From DASSUW01 sp963849695 (lineage in GTDB: Bacteria > Actinomycetota > Thermoleophilia > Solirubrobacterales > Solirubrobacteraceae): a stretch of 64,000 nucleotides of DNA. The notes beneath the pieces are model-generated. The model was given only the letters and a program-made list of their open reading frames with translations. It was not told the origin of the DNA and searched no databases. The stretch is taken from contig CAWKIT010000016.1 of the NCBI GenBank assembly GCA_963849695.1, positions 62,001 to 126,000 on the forward strand. The letters run 5' to 3'. Positions 50,423 to 58,656 of the stretch are shown in pieces. Within the stretch, counting starts at the first letter, position 1. Every line of letters starts with the position of its first letter. Position numbers and translations under genes: made by a program.

Positions 50423-50992
50423 GTGAGAAGAGCGGCGATCCTGCTCGTGCTCGTCGCCGCCGGCTGCGGCGGATCGGAGCAACGTGCCGCCGAGCGCACA
50501 TGCGACCCGAGCCCGGGGGCGGTGGAAGCCGCCGACCTCGCCTCGTCCGGCACCGCGTCCCGCGTACGGCTGGGACCCGGCATGGAGCTGAAGGCGACCA
50601 AGCGCAACCTCGCGGCCGCGCGCGTCGGCGATCCCCTCACCGTCACCGGAACCGTCCGCGCCGAGGACTGCGCTCCGCTGGCGGGAGCCACGATCCATGT
50701 CTGGCAGACCAACGGGAGAGGCCGGTACGGCCCGTTCACGGGCGGCCAGGATCGCTGCTGCTACCTCGCCGGCACGGCCCTGACCGGCGAAGACGGCCGC
50801 TACACGCTGGACACCGTGATGCCGCGCGGGTACGACGGCGGGCCGGCTCACATCCACATGCGCGCCGGCCACCCTGACGCTCGAGGTCTCGCGACCGAGG
50901 TGCTGTTCGGCGATGAGTCCAACCCTCAATCGGTGACGGCCGAGGTGCGCGACGGCACCGCCGAGCTCGACATCGTGCTGCGCGGTTCCTGA
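50423..50992 (+). CDS. intradiol ring-cleavage dioxygenase-like lipoprotein
   Basis: The protein starts (GTG) with a lipoprotein signal, VRRAAILLVLVAAGCGG, with lipobox VAAGC, so it should be anchored outside the membrane. The mature part has the intradiol dioxygenase beta-sandwich: GATIHVWQTNGRGRYGPF, then DTVMPRGYDGGPAHIHMRAG with the Tyr and the two His of the iron site. Secreted relatives of catechol dioxygenases are common in actinobacteria; their substrate is unclear. It overlaps the following half-VOC ORF as CTGA. Confidence 0.78.
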   Translation: MRRAAILLVLVAAGCGGSEQRAAERTCDPSPGAVEAADLASSGTASRVRLGPGMELKATKRNLAAARVGDPLTVTGTVRAEDCAPLAGATIHVWQTNGRGRYGPFTGGQDRCCYLAGTALTGEDGRYTLDTVMPRGYDGGPAHIHMRAGHPDARGLATEVLFGDESNPQSVTAEVRDGTAELDIVLRGS

Positions 50993-51204
50993 GTAGGCTG
51001 CGCCGCGCGGACCACCTGGCACTGAAGGTGTCCGACCAGGAGCGCGCGCGGCGGTTCCACGAGACGTACTGCGGCTTCGGCGCCCGGCCGCCCCGCCGGT
51101 ACGACGACGACACGCCGATGCTCTACGACGGCGACGGGTTCGCGCTCGCCCTCGGGGTGCAGGAGTTCGAGCCGCACTCGAGGGTGCCGAGCTACTGGCG
51201 GTAG
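50989..51204 (+). pseudogene. half-length VOC/glyoxalase-like ORF, possible CTG start
   Basis: The frame reads LRRADHLALKVSDQERARRF, HETYCGFGARPP, then PMLYDGDGFALALGVQEFEP and stops at TAG 51202-51204. This is one beta-alpha-beta3 module of a vicinal-oxygen-chelate protein, about half the usual ~130 residues. No ATG/GTG/TTG lies before the metal-ligand His; a CTG at 50989 overlaps the preceding stop as CTGA. The end overlaps the convergent carboxypeptidase gene by 13 bp. Either a truncated remnant or a single-module protein. Confidence 0.5.
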
Positions 51205-52388
51205 CGCGCCAGTACCGCGGCCATCCGGTTCTGGAGCGGGTGCGCGCTCCACACGCTGCCGGACATCAGGAACGCGAACGCAGTCCGCGCGCCTGACGGG
51301 GACGTGCAGTACCCGGCCAGGTTCGAGACGCCGATCAGTGTGCCGGTCTTGGCGCTGCAGCGACCCTGGGCGGAGGTGCCGCGCATGCGGTCCGAAAGCG
51401 TGCCCGACCGTCCGGCCACTGCGAGCGAGATCCGCAGTGGGTCGGCCAGCCTCGTGCCGTCCATGCCAACCAGTAGCTCCACCACGTCGCGCGGCGTGGT
51501 GCGGTTGGCGCGGCTGAGGCCGGAGCCGTCGGCGATCGCCGGATGGGCGCCGAAGGCCGCCGCCTCGCGGCGGGCGACCAGGGCCCCGGCGGCGGTCGTG
51601 CCGCCGCCGCCGTGGTCGGCGCCCAGCGCCTTCAGCAGCGTCTCGGCCATGTAGTTGTCGGACGGGCGGTTGGTGTGGCGGACCAGCACCGACATCCGCG
51701 GGGACGCCCACTCGCCGAGCAGGACGGCTCCGGCCGGCGTGACCCCCCCGCGTGCGGCACGGCGGACGTTGACGCCGGCGCGCTCGAGCTCGCTGTCGAA
51801 GCGCTCGGCGGCGTAGCGAGCGGGGTCGTGCTGGAACGCCGGGCGCCCGCCGAGCGTCATGCCATGGTTGAACGGCAGTCCGCTGAGCGGGCCGACCCAA
51901 TAGGACGTCGCGTAGTTCGAGCCCGGACCGCCGCGCAGGGCGTCGAAGCGTGACTCGTCGCCGATCACGCGGCCGGTGACGCGCAGCAGGCCGCTCCCCG
52001 CGAGCACGCGGGCCAGCCCCCGCGTCTGGGCGCGGCTGAAGCTCGGGTCACCGCCGCCGCGCAGGTAGATATCGCCTTGCAGGACGCCGTCCTCGATCGG
52101 CGCCGACCCGAGGACCTCGGTCGTCAGCTGGCCCTCGGCGCCGTACAGCCGCAGGGCGGCGGAGGTGGTGAACAGCTTGTTCACGGACGCCGGGATGCGC
52201 GCCACGTCGGGCGCGCGGGCGTACAGCTCGCGGCCGCTGTCGAGGTCGACGACGTAGGCGGAGGACGCGATCCCGGCCTTGCTCATCTGGCGGTCGAGCG
52301 CGCGTGCGGTGGCCGCCGGGCCTCCCGCCTGGGCGGCGGGAGCGAGCAGTGCGGCGAGCAGCGCGGCGAGACAGACGATCCTGGCCAT
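51192..52388 (-). CDS. dacB: D-alanyl-D-alanine carboxypeptidase/endopeptidase, PBP4 (S13) family
   Basis: This is a periplasmic/exported peptidoglycan peptidase. The signal peptide is MARIVCLAALLAALLAPAAQ. The active-site triad is complete: SxxK as S68-V-N-K71 in RIPASVNKLFTT, SDN in NRPSDNYMAETLLKAL, and KTG in CSAKTGTLIGVSNLAGYC. The large insert between SxxK and SxN is the S13 hallmark. The ATG chosen places the signal peptide at the N-terminus. It is divergent from the patatin-like gene. Confidence 0.9.
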   Translation of the reverse strand: MARIVCLAALLAALLAPAAQAGGPAATARALDRQMSKAGIASSAYVVDLDSGRELYARAPDVARIPASVNKLFTTSAALRLYGAEGQLTTEVLGSAPIEDGVLQGDIYLRGGGDPSFSRAQTRGLARVLAGSGLLRVTGRVIGDESRFDALRGGPGSNYATSYWVGPLSGLPFNHGMTLGGRPAFQHDPARYAAERFDSELERAGVNVRRAARGGVTPAGAVLLGEWASPRMSVLVRHTNRPSDNYMAETLLKALGADHGGGGTTAAGALVARREAAAFGAHPAIADGSGLSRANRTTPRDVVELLVGMDGTRLADPLRISLAVAGRSGTLSDRMRGTSAQGRCSAKTGTLIGVSNLAGYCTSPSGARTAFAFLMSGSVWSAHPLQNRMAAVLARYRQ

Positions 52389-52435
52389 CGGCGTAGGCAA
52401 CCCGTGGTGGCGGCGGAAGTCGCGGGGCGGAACCG

Positions 52436-52441
52436 TACACT
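52436..52441 (+). promoter_or_regulatory. patatin-like gene promoter -10
   Basis: TACACT in CGTACACTGCG lies 12 nt before the ATG at 52454. It matches the TACACTGTGCG at the upstream rpoB promoter. No convincing -35 is visible. Confidence 0.35.
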
Positions 52442-52453
52442 GCGTCAACAAGC

Positions 52454-53803
52454 ATGGGCACAGTCGTAGACCTCGAAGGGTCCGGGCGCTCTCGCCGGCG
52501 CCGGCCCAGGCGGTCGAAGACCGCGCTGGTGCTGGGCGGCGGGGGCTTCACCGGCGGCGTGTACGAGATCGGCGCCCTGCGGGCGCTCGATCTGCTCGCC
52601 GTCGATCGCACCGTCAACCAGTTCGACGTGTACGTCGGCACCAGCGCCGGGGCGCTGATCGCGGCGCTGGCGGCCAACGGCGTGACCCCCGAGCAGATGA
52701 TGCGGGTGGTCAACGACCAGGTGCCGCAGCCGTTCCGCGACGTGTCGCCGGACATGCTGATGCGCCCGAACTACCGCGAGTTCATCTCGCGCGGCCTGCA
52801 GCTGCCGTTCCACGCGCTCGGGGTGCTGCGCGAGGTCGGCCGCGCGCTGCCGCGGCTCTCGACGGTCGATCTGGCGGTGGCACTGGCCGACCTGCTGCCC
52901 TCCGGCCTGTACACCGGCTCGGGGATCGAGGAGTACATGCGGACGGTGCTGTCCGACCCGGACCGCACGGACGACTTCCGCGAGCTCGGCTCCGAGCTGT
53001 ACCTGGCGGCGACCGACCTCGACACGTGCGAGCGGATCGTGTTCGGCGCGCCCGGCTGGGACGACGTGCCGATCTCGACCGCCGTGCGCGCCTCGGCGGC
53101 GCTGCCGATGGTCTACCGGCCCGCGCGCGTGAAGGACCGCGAGCTGGTCGACGGCGGCATCGTCTCCACCACCAACCTCGACATCGCGGTCGAGGCGGGC
53201 GCGAAGCTGATCGTCGTCGTCAACCCGCTGGTGCCTTACGTCAACGACCTCAAGCGGGAGGTCCCGACGCTGCTCGGCACCCGCACGCGCCGGATCTCCG
53301 AGATGGGCTTCCCGAAGATCGGCTACCAGACCTTCAAGCTGCTCGCCTACCAGCGGCTGCACGAGGTGGCGCACGGGTGGCGCGAGCGCTACCCCGGAGT
53401 CGACATCGTCCTGATCGAGCCCGACACCGACGACGAGCTGATGTTCCAGACCAACATCCTCGACTACCGCTCGCGGCTGGAGGTAGCCCGCCACGGGTTC
53501 CAGTCGGTGACCGTCAAGCTGGCCGCCGACTACGAGGAGCTGCGCGAGGTCGTGGGCCGGCACGGGATCGAGATCTCGGCCACGCGCGTACGCAAGGTGG
53601 TGCGGCACTTCGAGGCCCAGAAGGGCGAGAAGGCCCGCGCGTGGAGGCGGATCCTCGAGCAGACCACCTCCACGCTTGCTGCGGCAATCCGCGGGCGACT
53701 GAGACGCCACGGCGGGTCCGGCGAACGTCAACTGCGGCTGGGTAAGGGAGCGGGGAGCCAGCGGCGCGGTGGGGGGTGTGACCAGTTCCTTCGCCATACG
53801 TGA
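52454..53803 (+). CDS. patatin-like phospholipase
   Basis: This is a lipid acyl hydrolase with a Ser-Asp dyad. The oxyanion loop is LVLGGGGFTGGVYEIGALRA, the nucleophile elbow is GTSAG (Ser64), and the Asp is in ELVDGGIVSTTNLD. The N-terminus is basic with no signal peptide. The last ~25 residues (ERQLRLGKGAGSQRRGGG and on) are encoded by the left arm of a long inverted repeat and are unlikely to be native to the family. The substrate lipid is unknown. Confidence 0.87.
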   Translation: MGTVVDLEGSGRSRRRRPRRSKTALVLGGGGFTGGVYEIGALRALDLLAVDRTVNQFDVYVGTSAGALIAALAANGVTPEQMMRVVNDQVPQPFRDVSPDMLMRPNYREFISRGLQLPFHALGVLREVGRALPRLSTVDLAVALADLLPSGLYTGSGIEEYMRTVLSDPDRTDDFRELGSELYLAATDLDTCERIVFGAPGWDDVPISTAVRASAALPMVYRPARVKDRELVDGGIVSTTNLDIAVEAGAKLIVVVNPLVPYVNDLKREVPTLLGTRTRRISEMGFPKIGYQTFKLLAYQRLHEVAHGWRERYPGVDIVLIEPDTDDELMFQTNILDYRSRLEVARHGFQSVTVKLAADYEELREVVGRHGIEISATRVRKVVRHFEAQKGEKARAWRRILEQTTSTLAAAIRGRLRRHGGSGERQLRLGKGAGSQRRGGGCDQFLRHT

Positions 53804-53879
53804 AGGAACTGGTCACACCCCCCGGACACCGCCGCGCGAACGGCTCCCCTCGCTCCCTTACCTGCCGCAGTTGACGTTC
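53723..53879. repeat. 157-bp near-perfect inverted repeat between convergent genes
   Basis: The left arm (53723-53792) starts GAACGTCAACTGCGGC and ends GACCAGTTCCTTC. The right arm (53802-53879) is its reverse complement with a few small gaps and mismatches, and the loop is only 9 nt (GCCATACGT). The centre, from GGGGGGTGTGACC inward, is a perfect ~22-bp stem. The left arm contains the 3' end of the patatin-like gene, and the right arm ends 7 bp before the stop of the acyl-CoA ligase gene. It could act as a very strong bidirectional terminator. Confidence 0.9.
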
Positions 53880-53886
53880 GTGAAAC

Positions 53887-55680
53887 TCAGCCCTCCGAGT
53901 ACAAACGCTCGAACAGGTCGGCGTATTTCTCGTTGACGACGTTGCGCTTGACCTTCAGCGTCGGGGTCAGCTCGCCGGTCTCCTGCGAGAGGTCGTGGTC
54001 GAGGATCACGAACTTCTTGACCTGCTCGACGCGCGCGTAGCGGCTGTTGACCTCTTCGAGGATGCCCTGGACGAGCTCCTGCACCTTCGGCTCGCGGGCG
54101 AGCGCGGCCATGTCGTCCTCCGGCAGGCCGTGCTCCTTCGCGAAGTGCGGGATCTCCTCCGGGTCGAGCGTGACCAGCGCGACCGGGTACGGCCTGCGGT
54201 CGCCGTGCATGACGGCCTGCGAGATCCAGCGCGACTGCTTGAGGTCGTTCTCGACGTTCGCCGGCGTGAGGTTCTTGCCGCCCGCCGTGATGATGATGTC
54301 CTTCTTGCGGCCGGTGATCTTGAGGAACCCGTCCTCGTCGAGCTCGCCGAGGTCGCCGGTGTGGAGCCAGCCGTCCTCGATCGCGCCGAACGACTTGTCC
54401 TCCATCTTGTAGTAGCCGCCGAAGATGTGCGGGCCGCGGATGAGGATCTCGCCGTCCTCGGCGATCTTGACCTCGGCGCCCGGCAGCGGCCGGCCGACCG
54501 TGCCGAACTTGTAGGCCTCTCGCGTGGAAACGGTGGAGGCGGTCGCCGTCTCCGTCATCCCGTAGCCCTCGAGCACCGGCGCCCCGCACGCGTAGAAGAA
54601 CTCGAGGATCTCCTTGGCGATCGGGGCCGCGCCGCTCGTCGCCTGCCGCAGCCGGCCGCCGAAGACGTTGCGGACGTTCGCGTACAGCTCCTGGTCGGCC
54701 TTGTCGAAGGCCTCCTGGTACTGCGGCGGGATCGGCTGACCGGCCTCCTGCAGCTGCCGGACCTTCAGGCCGAGCTGGGTCGCGGCCTTGATCTTCTCCG
54801 GGTCGTTGGTCGACGTGACCAGCGTGTAGATCTTCTCGAAGATCCGCGGAACCGAGGGCAGGTAGTGCGGCCTGGTCTGCATCAGCTCGCCGACGATGCC
54901 CTTCGGATCGCCGCCCCAGTAGGCGATCGTGCCGCCGAGGTCGATCGCGATCAGCTCGATCAGCAGCGCGAACGAGTGGGCGAGCGGCAGGTACAGGTAG
55001 ACGACGTCGCCGTCTTCGATGATCGACTCCTTCTCGCACATGTCGATCACCGAGCGGTAGTTGCCGTGGGTGAGCACGCAGCCCTTCGGCGGCCCGGTGG
55101 TGCCGGAGGTGTAGATGAACGTGTAGGGATCGTCGGGCGAGACGGCGGCGACGCGCTCGGCCACCTCGTTGGCGTCACGGCCACGGCCGCGCTCACGCAG
55201 TTCGTCGAGCGAGATCGCGTCGGCGACGTCGCCGGCCGGATCGATCACGATCATCGCCTCGAGCGCGGGCAGCCGGTCCCGCACCGCGACGATCTTGGCG
55301 ACCTGGCTCGCGTCCTCGCAAACGATGAAGCGAGACTCGGAGTTGCCCGCCACCCACTCGCACTCCTCCGGCGAGTTCGTGGGGTAGATGGGGACGACGA
55401 CGCCGCCGGCGCTGCCGATGCCGAAGCTCGCGTACGTCCACTCCGGCCGGGTCGTGCACAGGACGGCCGCCCGCTCGCCCGGCGCCAGCCCGAGGTCGAT
55501 CAGCCCGCGCGCGATCTCGCTGACGGTCTCGCCCACCTCGCGGTAGGACACCTCGGCCCACTCGTCGCCGCGCTTGAACATGACCGCGCTGCGGTCGCCG
55601 TGCTTCTCGGCGGCGAGCGACATCATGTCCGCGATCGTCCGCGAGCCCGTCGACTCCGGCGCAGCCGTACTTGATTCCAT
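53887..55680 (-). CDS. long-chain fatty acid-CoA ligase (AMP-dependent)
   Basis: This 597-residue ANL-superfamily enzyme activates fatty acids to acyl-CoA through acyl-AMP. The P-loop-like motif is YTFIYTSGTTGPPKGCVLTH, the A5 motif is EGYGMTETATASTVS, the A7/A8 region is LHTGDLGELDEDGFLKITGR followed by KKDIIITAGGKNLTP. It is of the FadD15/long-chain bacterial type. The ATG has a strong Shine-Dalgarno (GGAGGAGGAG) and a TAGAAT -10 at 55717-55722 on the minus strand. Confidence 0.92.
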   Translation of the reverse strand: MESSTAAPESTGSRTIADMMSLAAEKHGDRSAVMFKRGDEWAEVSYREVGETVSEIARGLIDLGLAPGERAAVLCTTRPEWTYASFGIGSAGGVVVPIYPTNSPEECEWVAGNSESRFIVCEDASQVAKIVAVRDRLPALEAMIVIDPAGDVADAISLDELRERGRGRDANEVAERVAAVSPDDPYTFIYTSGTTGPPKGCVLTHGNYRSVIDMCEKESIIEDGDVVYLYLPLAHSFALLIELIAIDLGGTIAYWGGDPKGIVGELMQTRPHYLPSVPRIFEKIYTLVTSTNDPEKIKAATQLGLKVRQLQEAGQPIPPQYQEAFDKADQELYANVRNVFGGRLRQATSGAAPIAKEILEFFYACGAPVLEGYGMTETATASTVSTREAYKFGTVGRPLPGAEVKIAEDGEILIRGPHIFGGYYKMEDKSFGAIEDGWLHTGDLGELDEDGFLKITGRKKDIIITAGGKNLTPANVENDLKQSRWISQAVMHGDRRPYPVALVTLDPEEIPHFAKEHGLPEDDMAALAREPKVQELVQGILEEVNSRYARVEQVKKFVILDHDLSQETGELTPTLKVKRNVVNEKYADLFERLYSEG

Positions 55681-55716
55681 TGTTGCGCTCCTCCTCCTAA
55701 GACCTGATGGAGCGCG

Positions 55717-55722
55717 ATTCTA
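55717..55722 (-). promoter_or_regulatory. acyl-CoA ligase promoter -10
   Basis: On the minus strand TAGAAT lies 37-42 nt upstream of the ATG, followed by a purine-rich Shine-Dalgarno (GGAGGAGGAG). No clear -35 is visible. Confidence 0.45.
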
Positions 55723-55757
55723 GTTGCGACGCCGACTCTCGAGCGCCGCGCAGGCGG

Positions 55758-55946
55758 TCAGGCTGTAGCTACCTGGCCCCTGGACGAGTGGACCGCGACC
55801 TGTTCGCTGAGGTTTGCGAGGAACAGGGTCTTGTCGATGCGGCCCTGGAAGATCGGCACGCCCATTTCCATGCACTTCTCGATGACCTCGCGACGCTCCA
55901 TGCCGGCTTCGCGCGCGAGCTCCGTGGGCGTGAGATGGATTGCCAT
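55758..55946 (-). CDS. small conserved-looking protein, 62 residues
   Basis: The sequence begins MAIHLTPTELAREAGMERRE, continues VIEKCMEMGVPIFQGRIDKT, and has balanced composition unlike the shadow frames nearby. The N-terminal part looks like a small helix-turn-helix. An AGGAGG Shine-Dalgarno lies 11 nt before the ATG, which supports real translation. No named family is recognised. It lies between the Nif3-like gene and the acyl-CoA ligase gene on the same strand. Confidence 0.65.
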   Translation of the reverse strand: MAIHLTPTELAREAGMERREVIEKCMEMGVPIFQGRIDKTLFLANLSEQVAVHSSRGQVATA

Positions 55947-56062
55947 CGTTCAGGTGCCTCCTGTGAGGTTTGCCACGTGGCCAGCACGGTATCGCGACCG
56001 CTGGACGGCATCAACAACAAGTGCTCAATACGCCCTAAACATTCGGGTGGTGTCTGCGAGGG

Positions 56063-56824
56063 TCAGACCGGGTTCGGAATGTCGACCCACACGTGGTCGA
56101 CGTCGAAGCGCCGCACGAGCCAGTCCCCGAGCGCGCGGATCCCGAACGTCTCGGTCGCGTAGTGGCCGGCGGCGATGAAGTGGATGCCGGCCTCGCGCGC
56201 GTCCGCCATCACGTGCTCGCGCGGCTCGCCGGTCAGGAACGCGTCGAGCCCGAGGGCGATCGCCTCGGGCAGGGCGGCGGCCGCGGAACCGGACACGATG
56301 CCGATCCGGCGGACCCGCTCCGGCCCGCCGTCGAACACCGTCGGCTCGCGCCCTGTCACATCGCGCACGCGCGCGAAGAGCTCGGCGGCGGCGACTCCGT
56401 CGCCGGCGAACGTCCCGGCGCGGCCGATGAACCGGCCACGGAACCTGCGGAACGGCTCGTGCCGCTCGCAGCCGAGCCGGTCGGCGAGGATCGCGTTGTT
56501 GCCGAGCTCCGGGTGGGCGTCGAGCGGCAGGTGGTAGGCCGCGAGCGCGACGTCGTGCTTGAACAGCGGCCGCAGGCGCTCCGCCAGGACCGGCGTGAGG
56601 CCGGTCGGCAGGAAGTCCCAGAACAGACCGTGGTGGACGAGCACCAGCTGCGCGCGCTCCTCGACCGCGCGCTCGACCAGCTCCCGCTGCGCCGAGACGC
56701 CGGTGACGATCCGGCTCACCTCCTCGGGCCCGGGCACCTGCAGGCCGTTCGGGCCCAGGTCCTCGAACTCCGCCGGGGTCAGCAATGCGTCCAGGGCGCC
56801 GATGATCGAGGTGATTCGAGGCAT
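56063..56824 (-). CDS. Nif3-like dinuclear metal-centre protein
   Basis: This is a member of the GTP cyclohydrolase I type 2/NIF3 family, which forms hexameric toroids with two metal ions per subunit. It starts MPRITSIIGALDALL. It has LVHHGLFWDFLPTG with two His ligands, YHLPLDAHPELGNN, the domain swap SGSAAAALPEAIALGLDAFL and the end FIAAGHYATETFGIRALGDW with His/Glu ligands. The biochemical role of the family is unresolved. It is divergent from the sigma-factor gene with 22 bp between starts. Confidence 0.88.
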   Translation of the reverse strand: MPRITSIIGALDALLTPAEFEDLGPNGLQVPGPEEVSRIVTGVSAQRELVERAVEERAQLVLVHHGLFWDFLPTGLTPVLAERLRPLFKHDVALAAYHLPLDAHPELGNNAILADRLGCERHEPFRRFRGRFIGRAGTFAGDGVAAAELFARVRDVTGREPTVFDGGPERVRRIGIVSGSAAAALPEAIALGLDAFLTGEPREHVMADAREAGIHFIAAGHYATETFGIRALGDWLVRRFDVDHVWVDIPNPV

Positions 56825-56846
56825 CCGATCGGGAATAGAGGAACCG

Positions 56847-58349
56847 ATGGCTGTCGTAGATCCGGTGCCGCGCATGGTTGCAGAGCCCGGCGGGGACGAC
56901 CATCGCCTCGTCGCCGCCGTGCGACGCGGCGACGATCGCGCCTTCGAGCTGCTGTACGAGCGTTACCACCGGCGCATCCACGCGTACGTGATGGGGATGG
57001 TCAAGGACCACGGCCGCGCCGAGGACATCACGCAGGAGGTGTTCGTCTCGGCGCTGCGGCGGATGCGCGAGACCGAGCGGCCGATCGCCTTCAAGCCGTG
57101 GGTCTACGAGATCGCCAAGAACGCCTGCATCGACCAGTTCCGCCGCTCCCGCCGCGCCCAGGAGGTCTCGCTCCAGGCCGACGAGGGGCTCAATGCGAGC
57201 GACCACGGCAAGCTCGTCGGCTCCGAGCCGACCCCTGACGCCGCGGTCGCCGCCAAGCAGGACTTCGACAATCTGCGCGGCGCGTTCGTCGGGCTGTCCG
57301 ACACCCATCACGAGATCCTCGTCATGCGTGAGCTCGAGGGGCTGTCCTACCGCGAGATCGGCGAACGCCTCGGTATGAGCCGGCCGGCCGTCGAGAGCAC
57401 GCTGTTCCGCGCCCGGCGACGGCTGAGCGAGGAGTACGACGACCTCTCCACCGGCGCGCGCTGCCGGCGCGTCCAGGGCCTGATCGAGACGGCCGCCTCC
57501 AGCCGCCTCGGGACGCGCGAGGAGCGCCGCCTGTCGCGGCACGTCGCGCATTGCCAGCCATGCCGGCGGGAGGCGCTCGCCGCCGGGCTCGACGAGTCGA
57601 TCCTCACACACGTCCCGCTGCCCAGGCGCGCCGCCAGGAAGATCGCCGGCCTGCTCCCGTTCCCGCTGCTCGGGCGCAGCCGCAGCGGCGACGGCCCGGG
57701 CTGGAGCGCGCAACTGCCGATGCTGTCCGATCAGCTCGCGGGCGGCTGGGGCAAGCTCGCCGCCGCGGCGGCTGTGGTGGTGGCCGGCGTCGGCGCCTCC
57801 GGCGTCGGCACGCACGTGAGCGGGTCCCAGCCCGACCGCGACCGGCCCGCTGCGCAGGAGCGCGCTGCGACGACTACGCAGAAGGCCGTCGCCGCCAAGG
57901 CCAAGCAGCCGGGAGCGGCGCCGGCAGCCGAGCGGAGGGCGACGGAGTCACGCCGGTCCGACCGCGCGCGAGCCCGCCGCGACCGCCGCACCGGCAGCGA
58001 CGCCACGGGCCCCGCCGCGAACGGCGGCGGGGGCGGCGGCCAGCCGACCAGCGGCACCGGCGGCACCGTCCCGGGCGCCGGTCTGCCGGCCGGCACCGAA
58101 GAGGCCACCCGCTCGGTTGGCGAGACCGTCGAGAACGTCGGCCGGGCGACCCAGCCGGTGACCGACACCGTCCAGCGGACGGTGGGCGGCGCCAACGAGA
58201 AGGTCGGCAACGCGACTCAGCCCGTCCAGGAGACCGTCGAAGACGTCACCGACACGGCGGGCGGCGCGGTCCAGCCCGTCCAGGACACCGCCGACGACGT
58301 CGTCGACGCCGTCGAGGGCACCACCGGCAGCGGCCTGCCGGTTCCGTAA
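56847..58349 (+). CDS. ECF sigma factor fused to a zinc-finger anti-sigma-like domain and membrane helix
   Basis: Residues ~20-105 are sigma region 2 (AFELLYERYHRRIHAYVMGM, DITQEVFVSALRRM, KPWVYEIAKNACIDQFRRSR) and ~145-200 region 4 (HHEILVMRELEGLSYREIGE, MSRPAVESTLFRARRRL). Residues ~206-245 have a zinc-finger anti-sigma pattern, H232-x3-C236-x2-C239 in LSRHVAHCQPCRREALA. A membrane helix follows at ~312-328, and then a ~170-residue Gly/Pro/Thr-rich tail with repeats of the type QPVxDTV. So sigma factor, inhibitor-like domain and surface sensor are one chain. The target genes are unknown. Confidence 0.88.
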   Translation: MAVVDPVPRMVAEPGGDDHRLVAAVRRGDDRAFELLYERYHRRIHAYVMGMVKDHGRAEDITQEVFVSALRRMRETERPIAFKPWVYEIAKNACIDQFRRSRRAQEVSLQADEGLNASDHGKLVGSEPTPDAAVAAKQDFDNLRGAFVGLSDTHHEILVMRELEGLSYREIGERLGMSRPAVESTLFRARRRLSEEYDDLSTGARCRRVQGLIETAASSRLGTREERRLSRHVAHCQPCRREALAAGLDESILTHVPLPRRAARKIAGLLPFPLLGRSRSGDGPGWSAQLPMLSDQLAGGWGKLAAAAAVVVAGVGASGVGTHVSGSQPDRDRPAAQERAATTTQKAVAAKAKQPGAAPAAERRATESRRSDRARARRDRRTGSDATGPAANGGGGGGQPTSGTGGTVPGAGLPAGTEEATRSVGETVENVGRATQPVTDTVQRTVGGANEKVGNATQPVQETVEDVTDTAGGAVQPVQDTADDVVDAVEGTTGSGLPVP

Positions 58350-58398
58350 CCGCGACTCACCGGTCGCCCCAGTCCGAATCCGAGCCCTGCGGCGGCGC

Positions 58399-58404
58399 TA
58401 GACT
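58399..58404 (+). promoter_or_regulatory. tRNA-Pro promoter -10
   Basis: TAGACT in GCTAGACTG fits the local GCTANNCTG motif and lies 10 nt before the first base of the tRNA, as expected for a stable-RNA promoter with short 5' trimming. Confidence 0.55.
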
Positions 58405-58414
58405 GCACACCGCT

Positions 58415-58488
58415 CGGGGCGTGGCGCAGCCTGGTAGCGCGCACCGTTCGGGTCGGTGAGGTCCCCGGTTCAAATCCGGGCGCCCCGA
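58415..58488 (+). tRNA. tRNA-Pro (anticodon CGG)
   Basis: A full cloverleaf can be drawn. The acceptor stem is CGGGGCG/CGCCCCG, the D stem is GCGC/GCGC, the anticodon stem is CACCG/CGGTG with loop TTCGGGT, and the T stem is CCCGG/CCGGG with loop TTCAAAT. The anticodon CGG reads the proline codon CCG. The discriminator is A, and CCA is not encoded. It is a lone tRNA gene between the sigma-factor and the sugar-kinase genes. Confidence 0.96.
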
Positions 58489-58554
58489 TGCACAGGAAGC
58501 ACGCGAGCGATTCGCCTCCACGGTGACCCGCCTTCGCGATCCGAGCGGATCGCT

Positions 58555-58560
58555 TATCCT
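58555..58560 (+). promoter_or_regulatory. sugar-kinase promoter -10
   Basis: TATCCT in GCTTATCCTGCGG lies about 95 nt before the kinase ATG; the similarity to the other TATCCTG promoters is clear. A Shine-Dalgarno-like GGGGGA lies about 10 nt before the ATG. Confidence 0.4.
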
Positions 58561-58656
58561 GCGGCGGCACGAGCCGCTGGACGTCGACGTCAATCGGTTC
58601 ACTACGCCCGGCCCGGATACAGGCCGCCATCCGTCTGAAGTTGGGGGACCCGCGCT

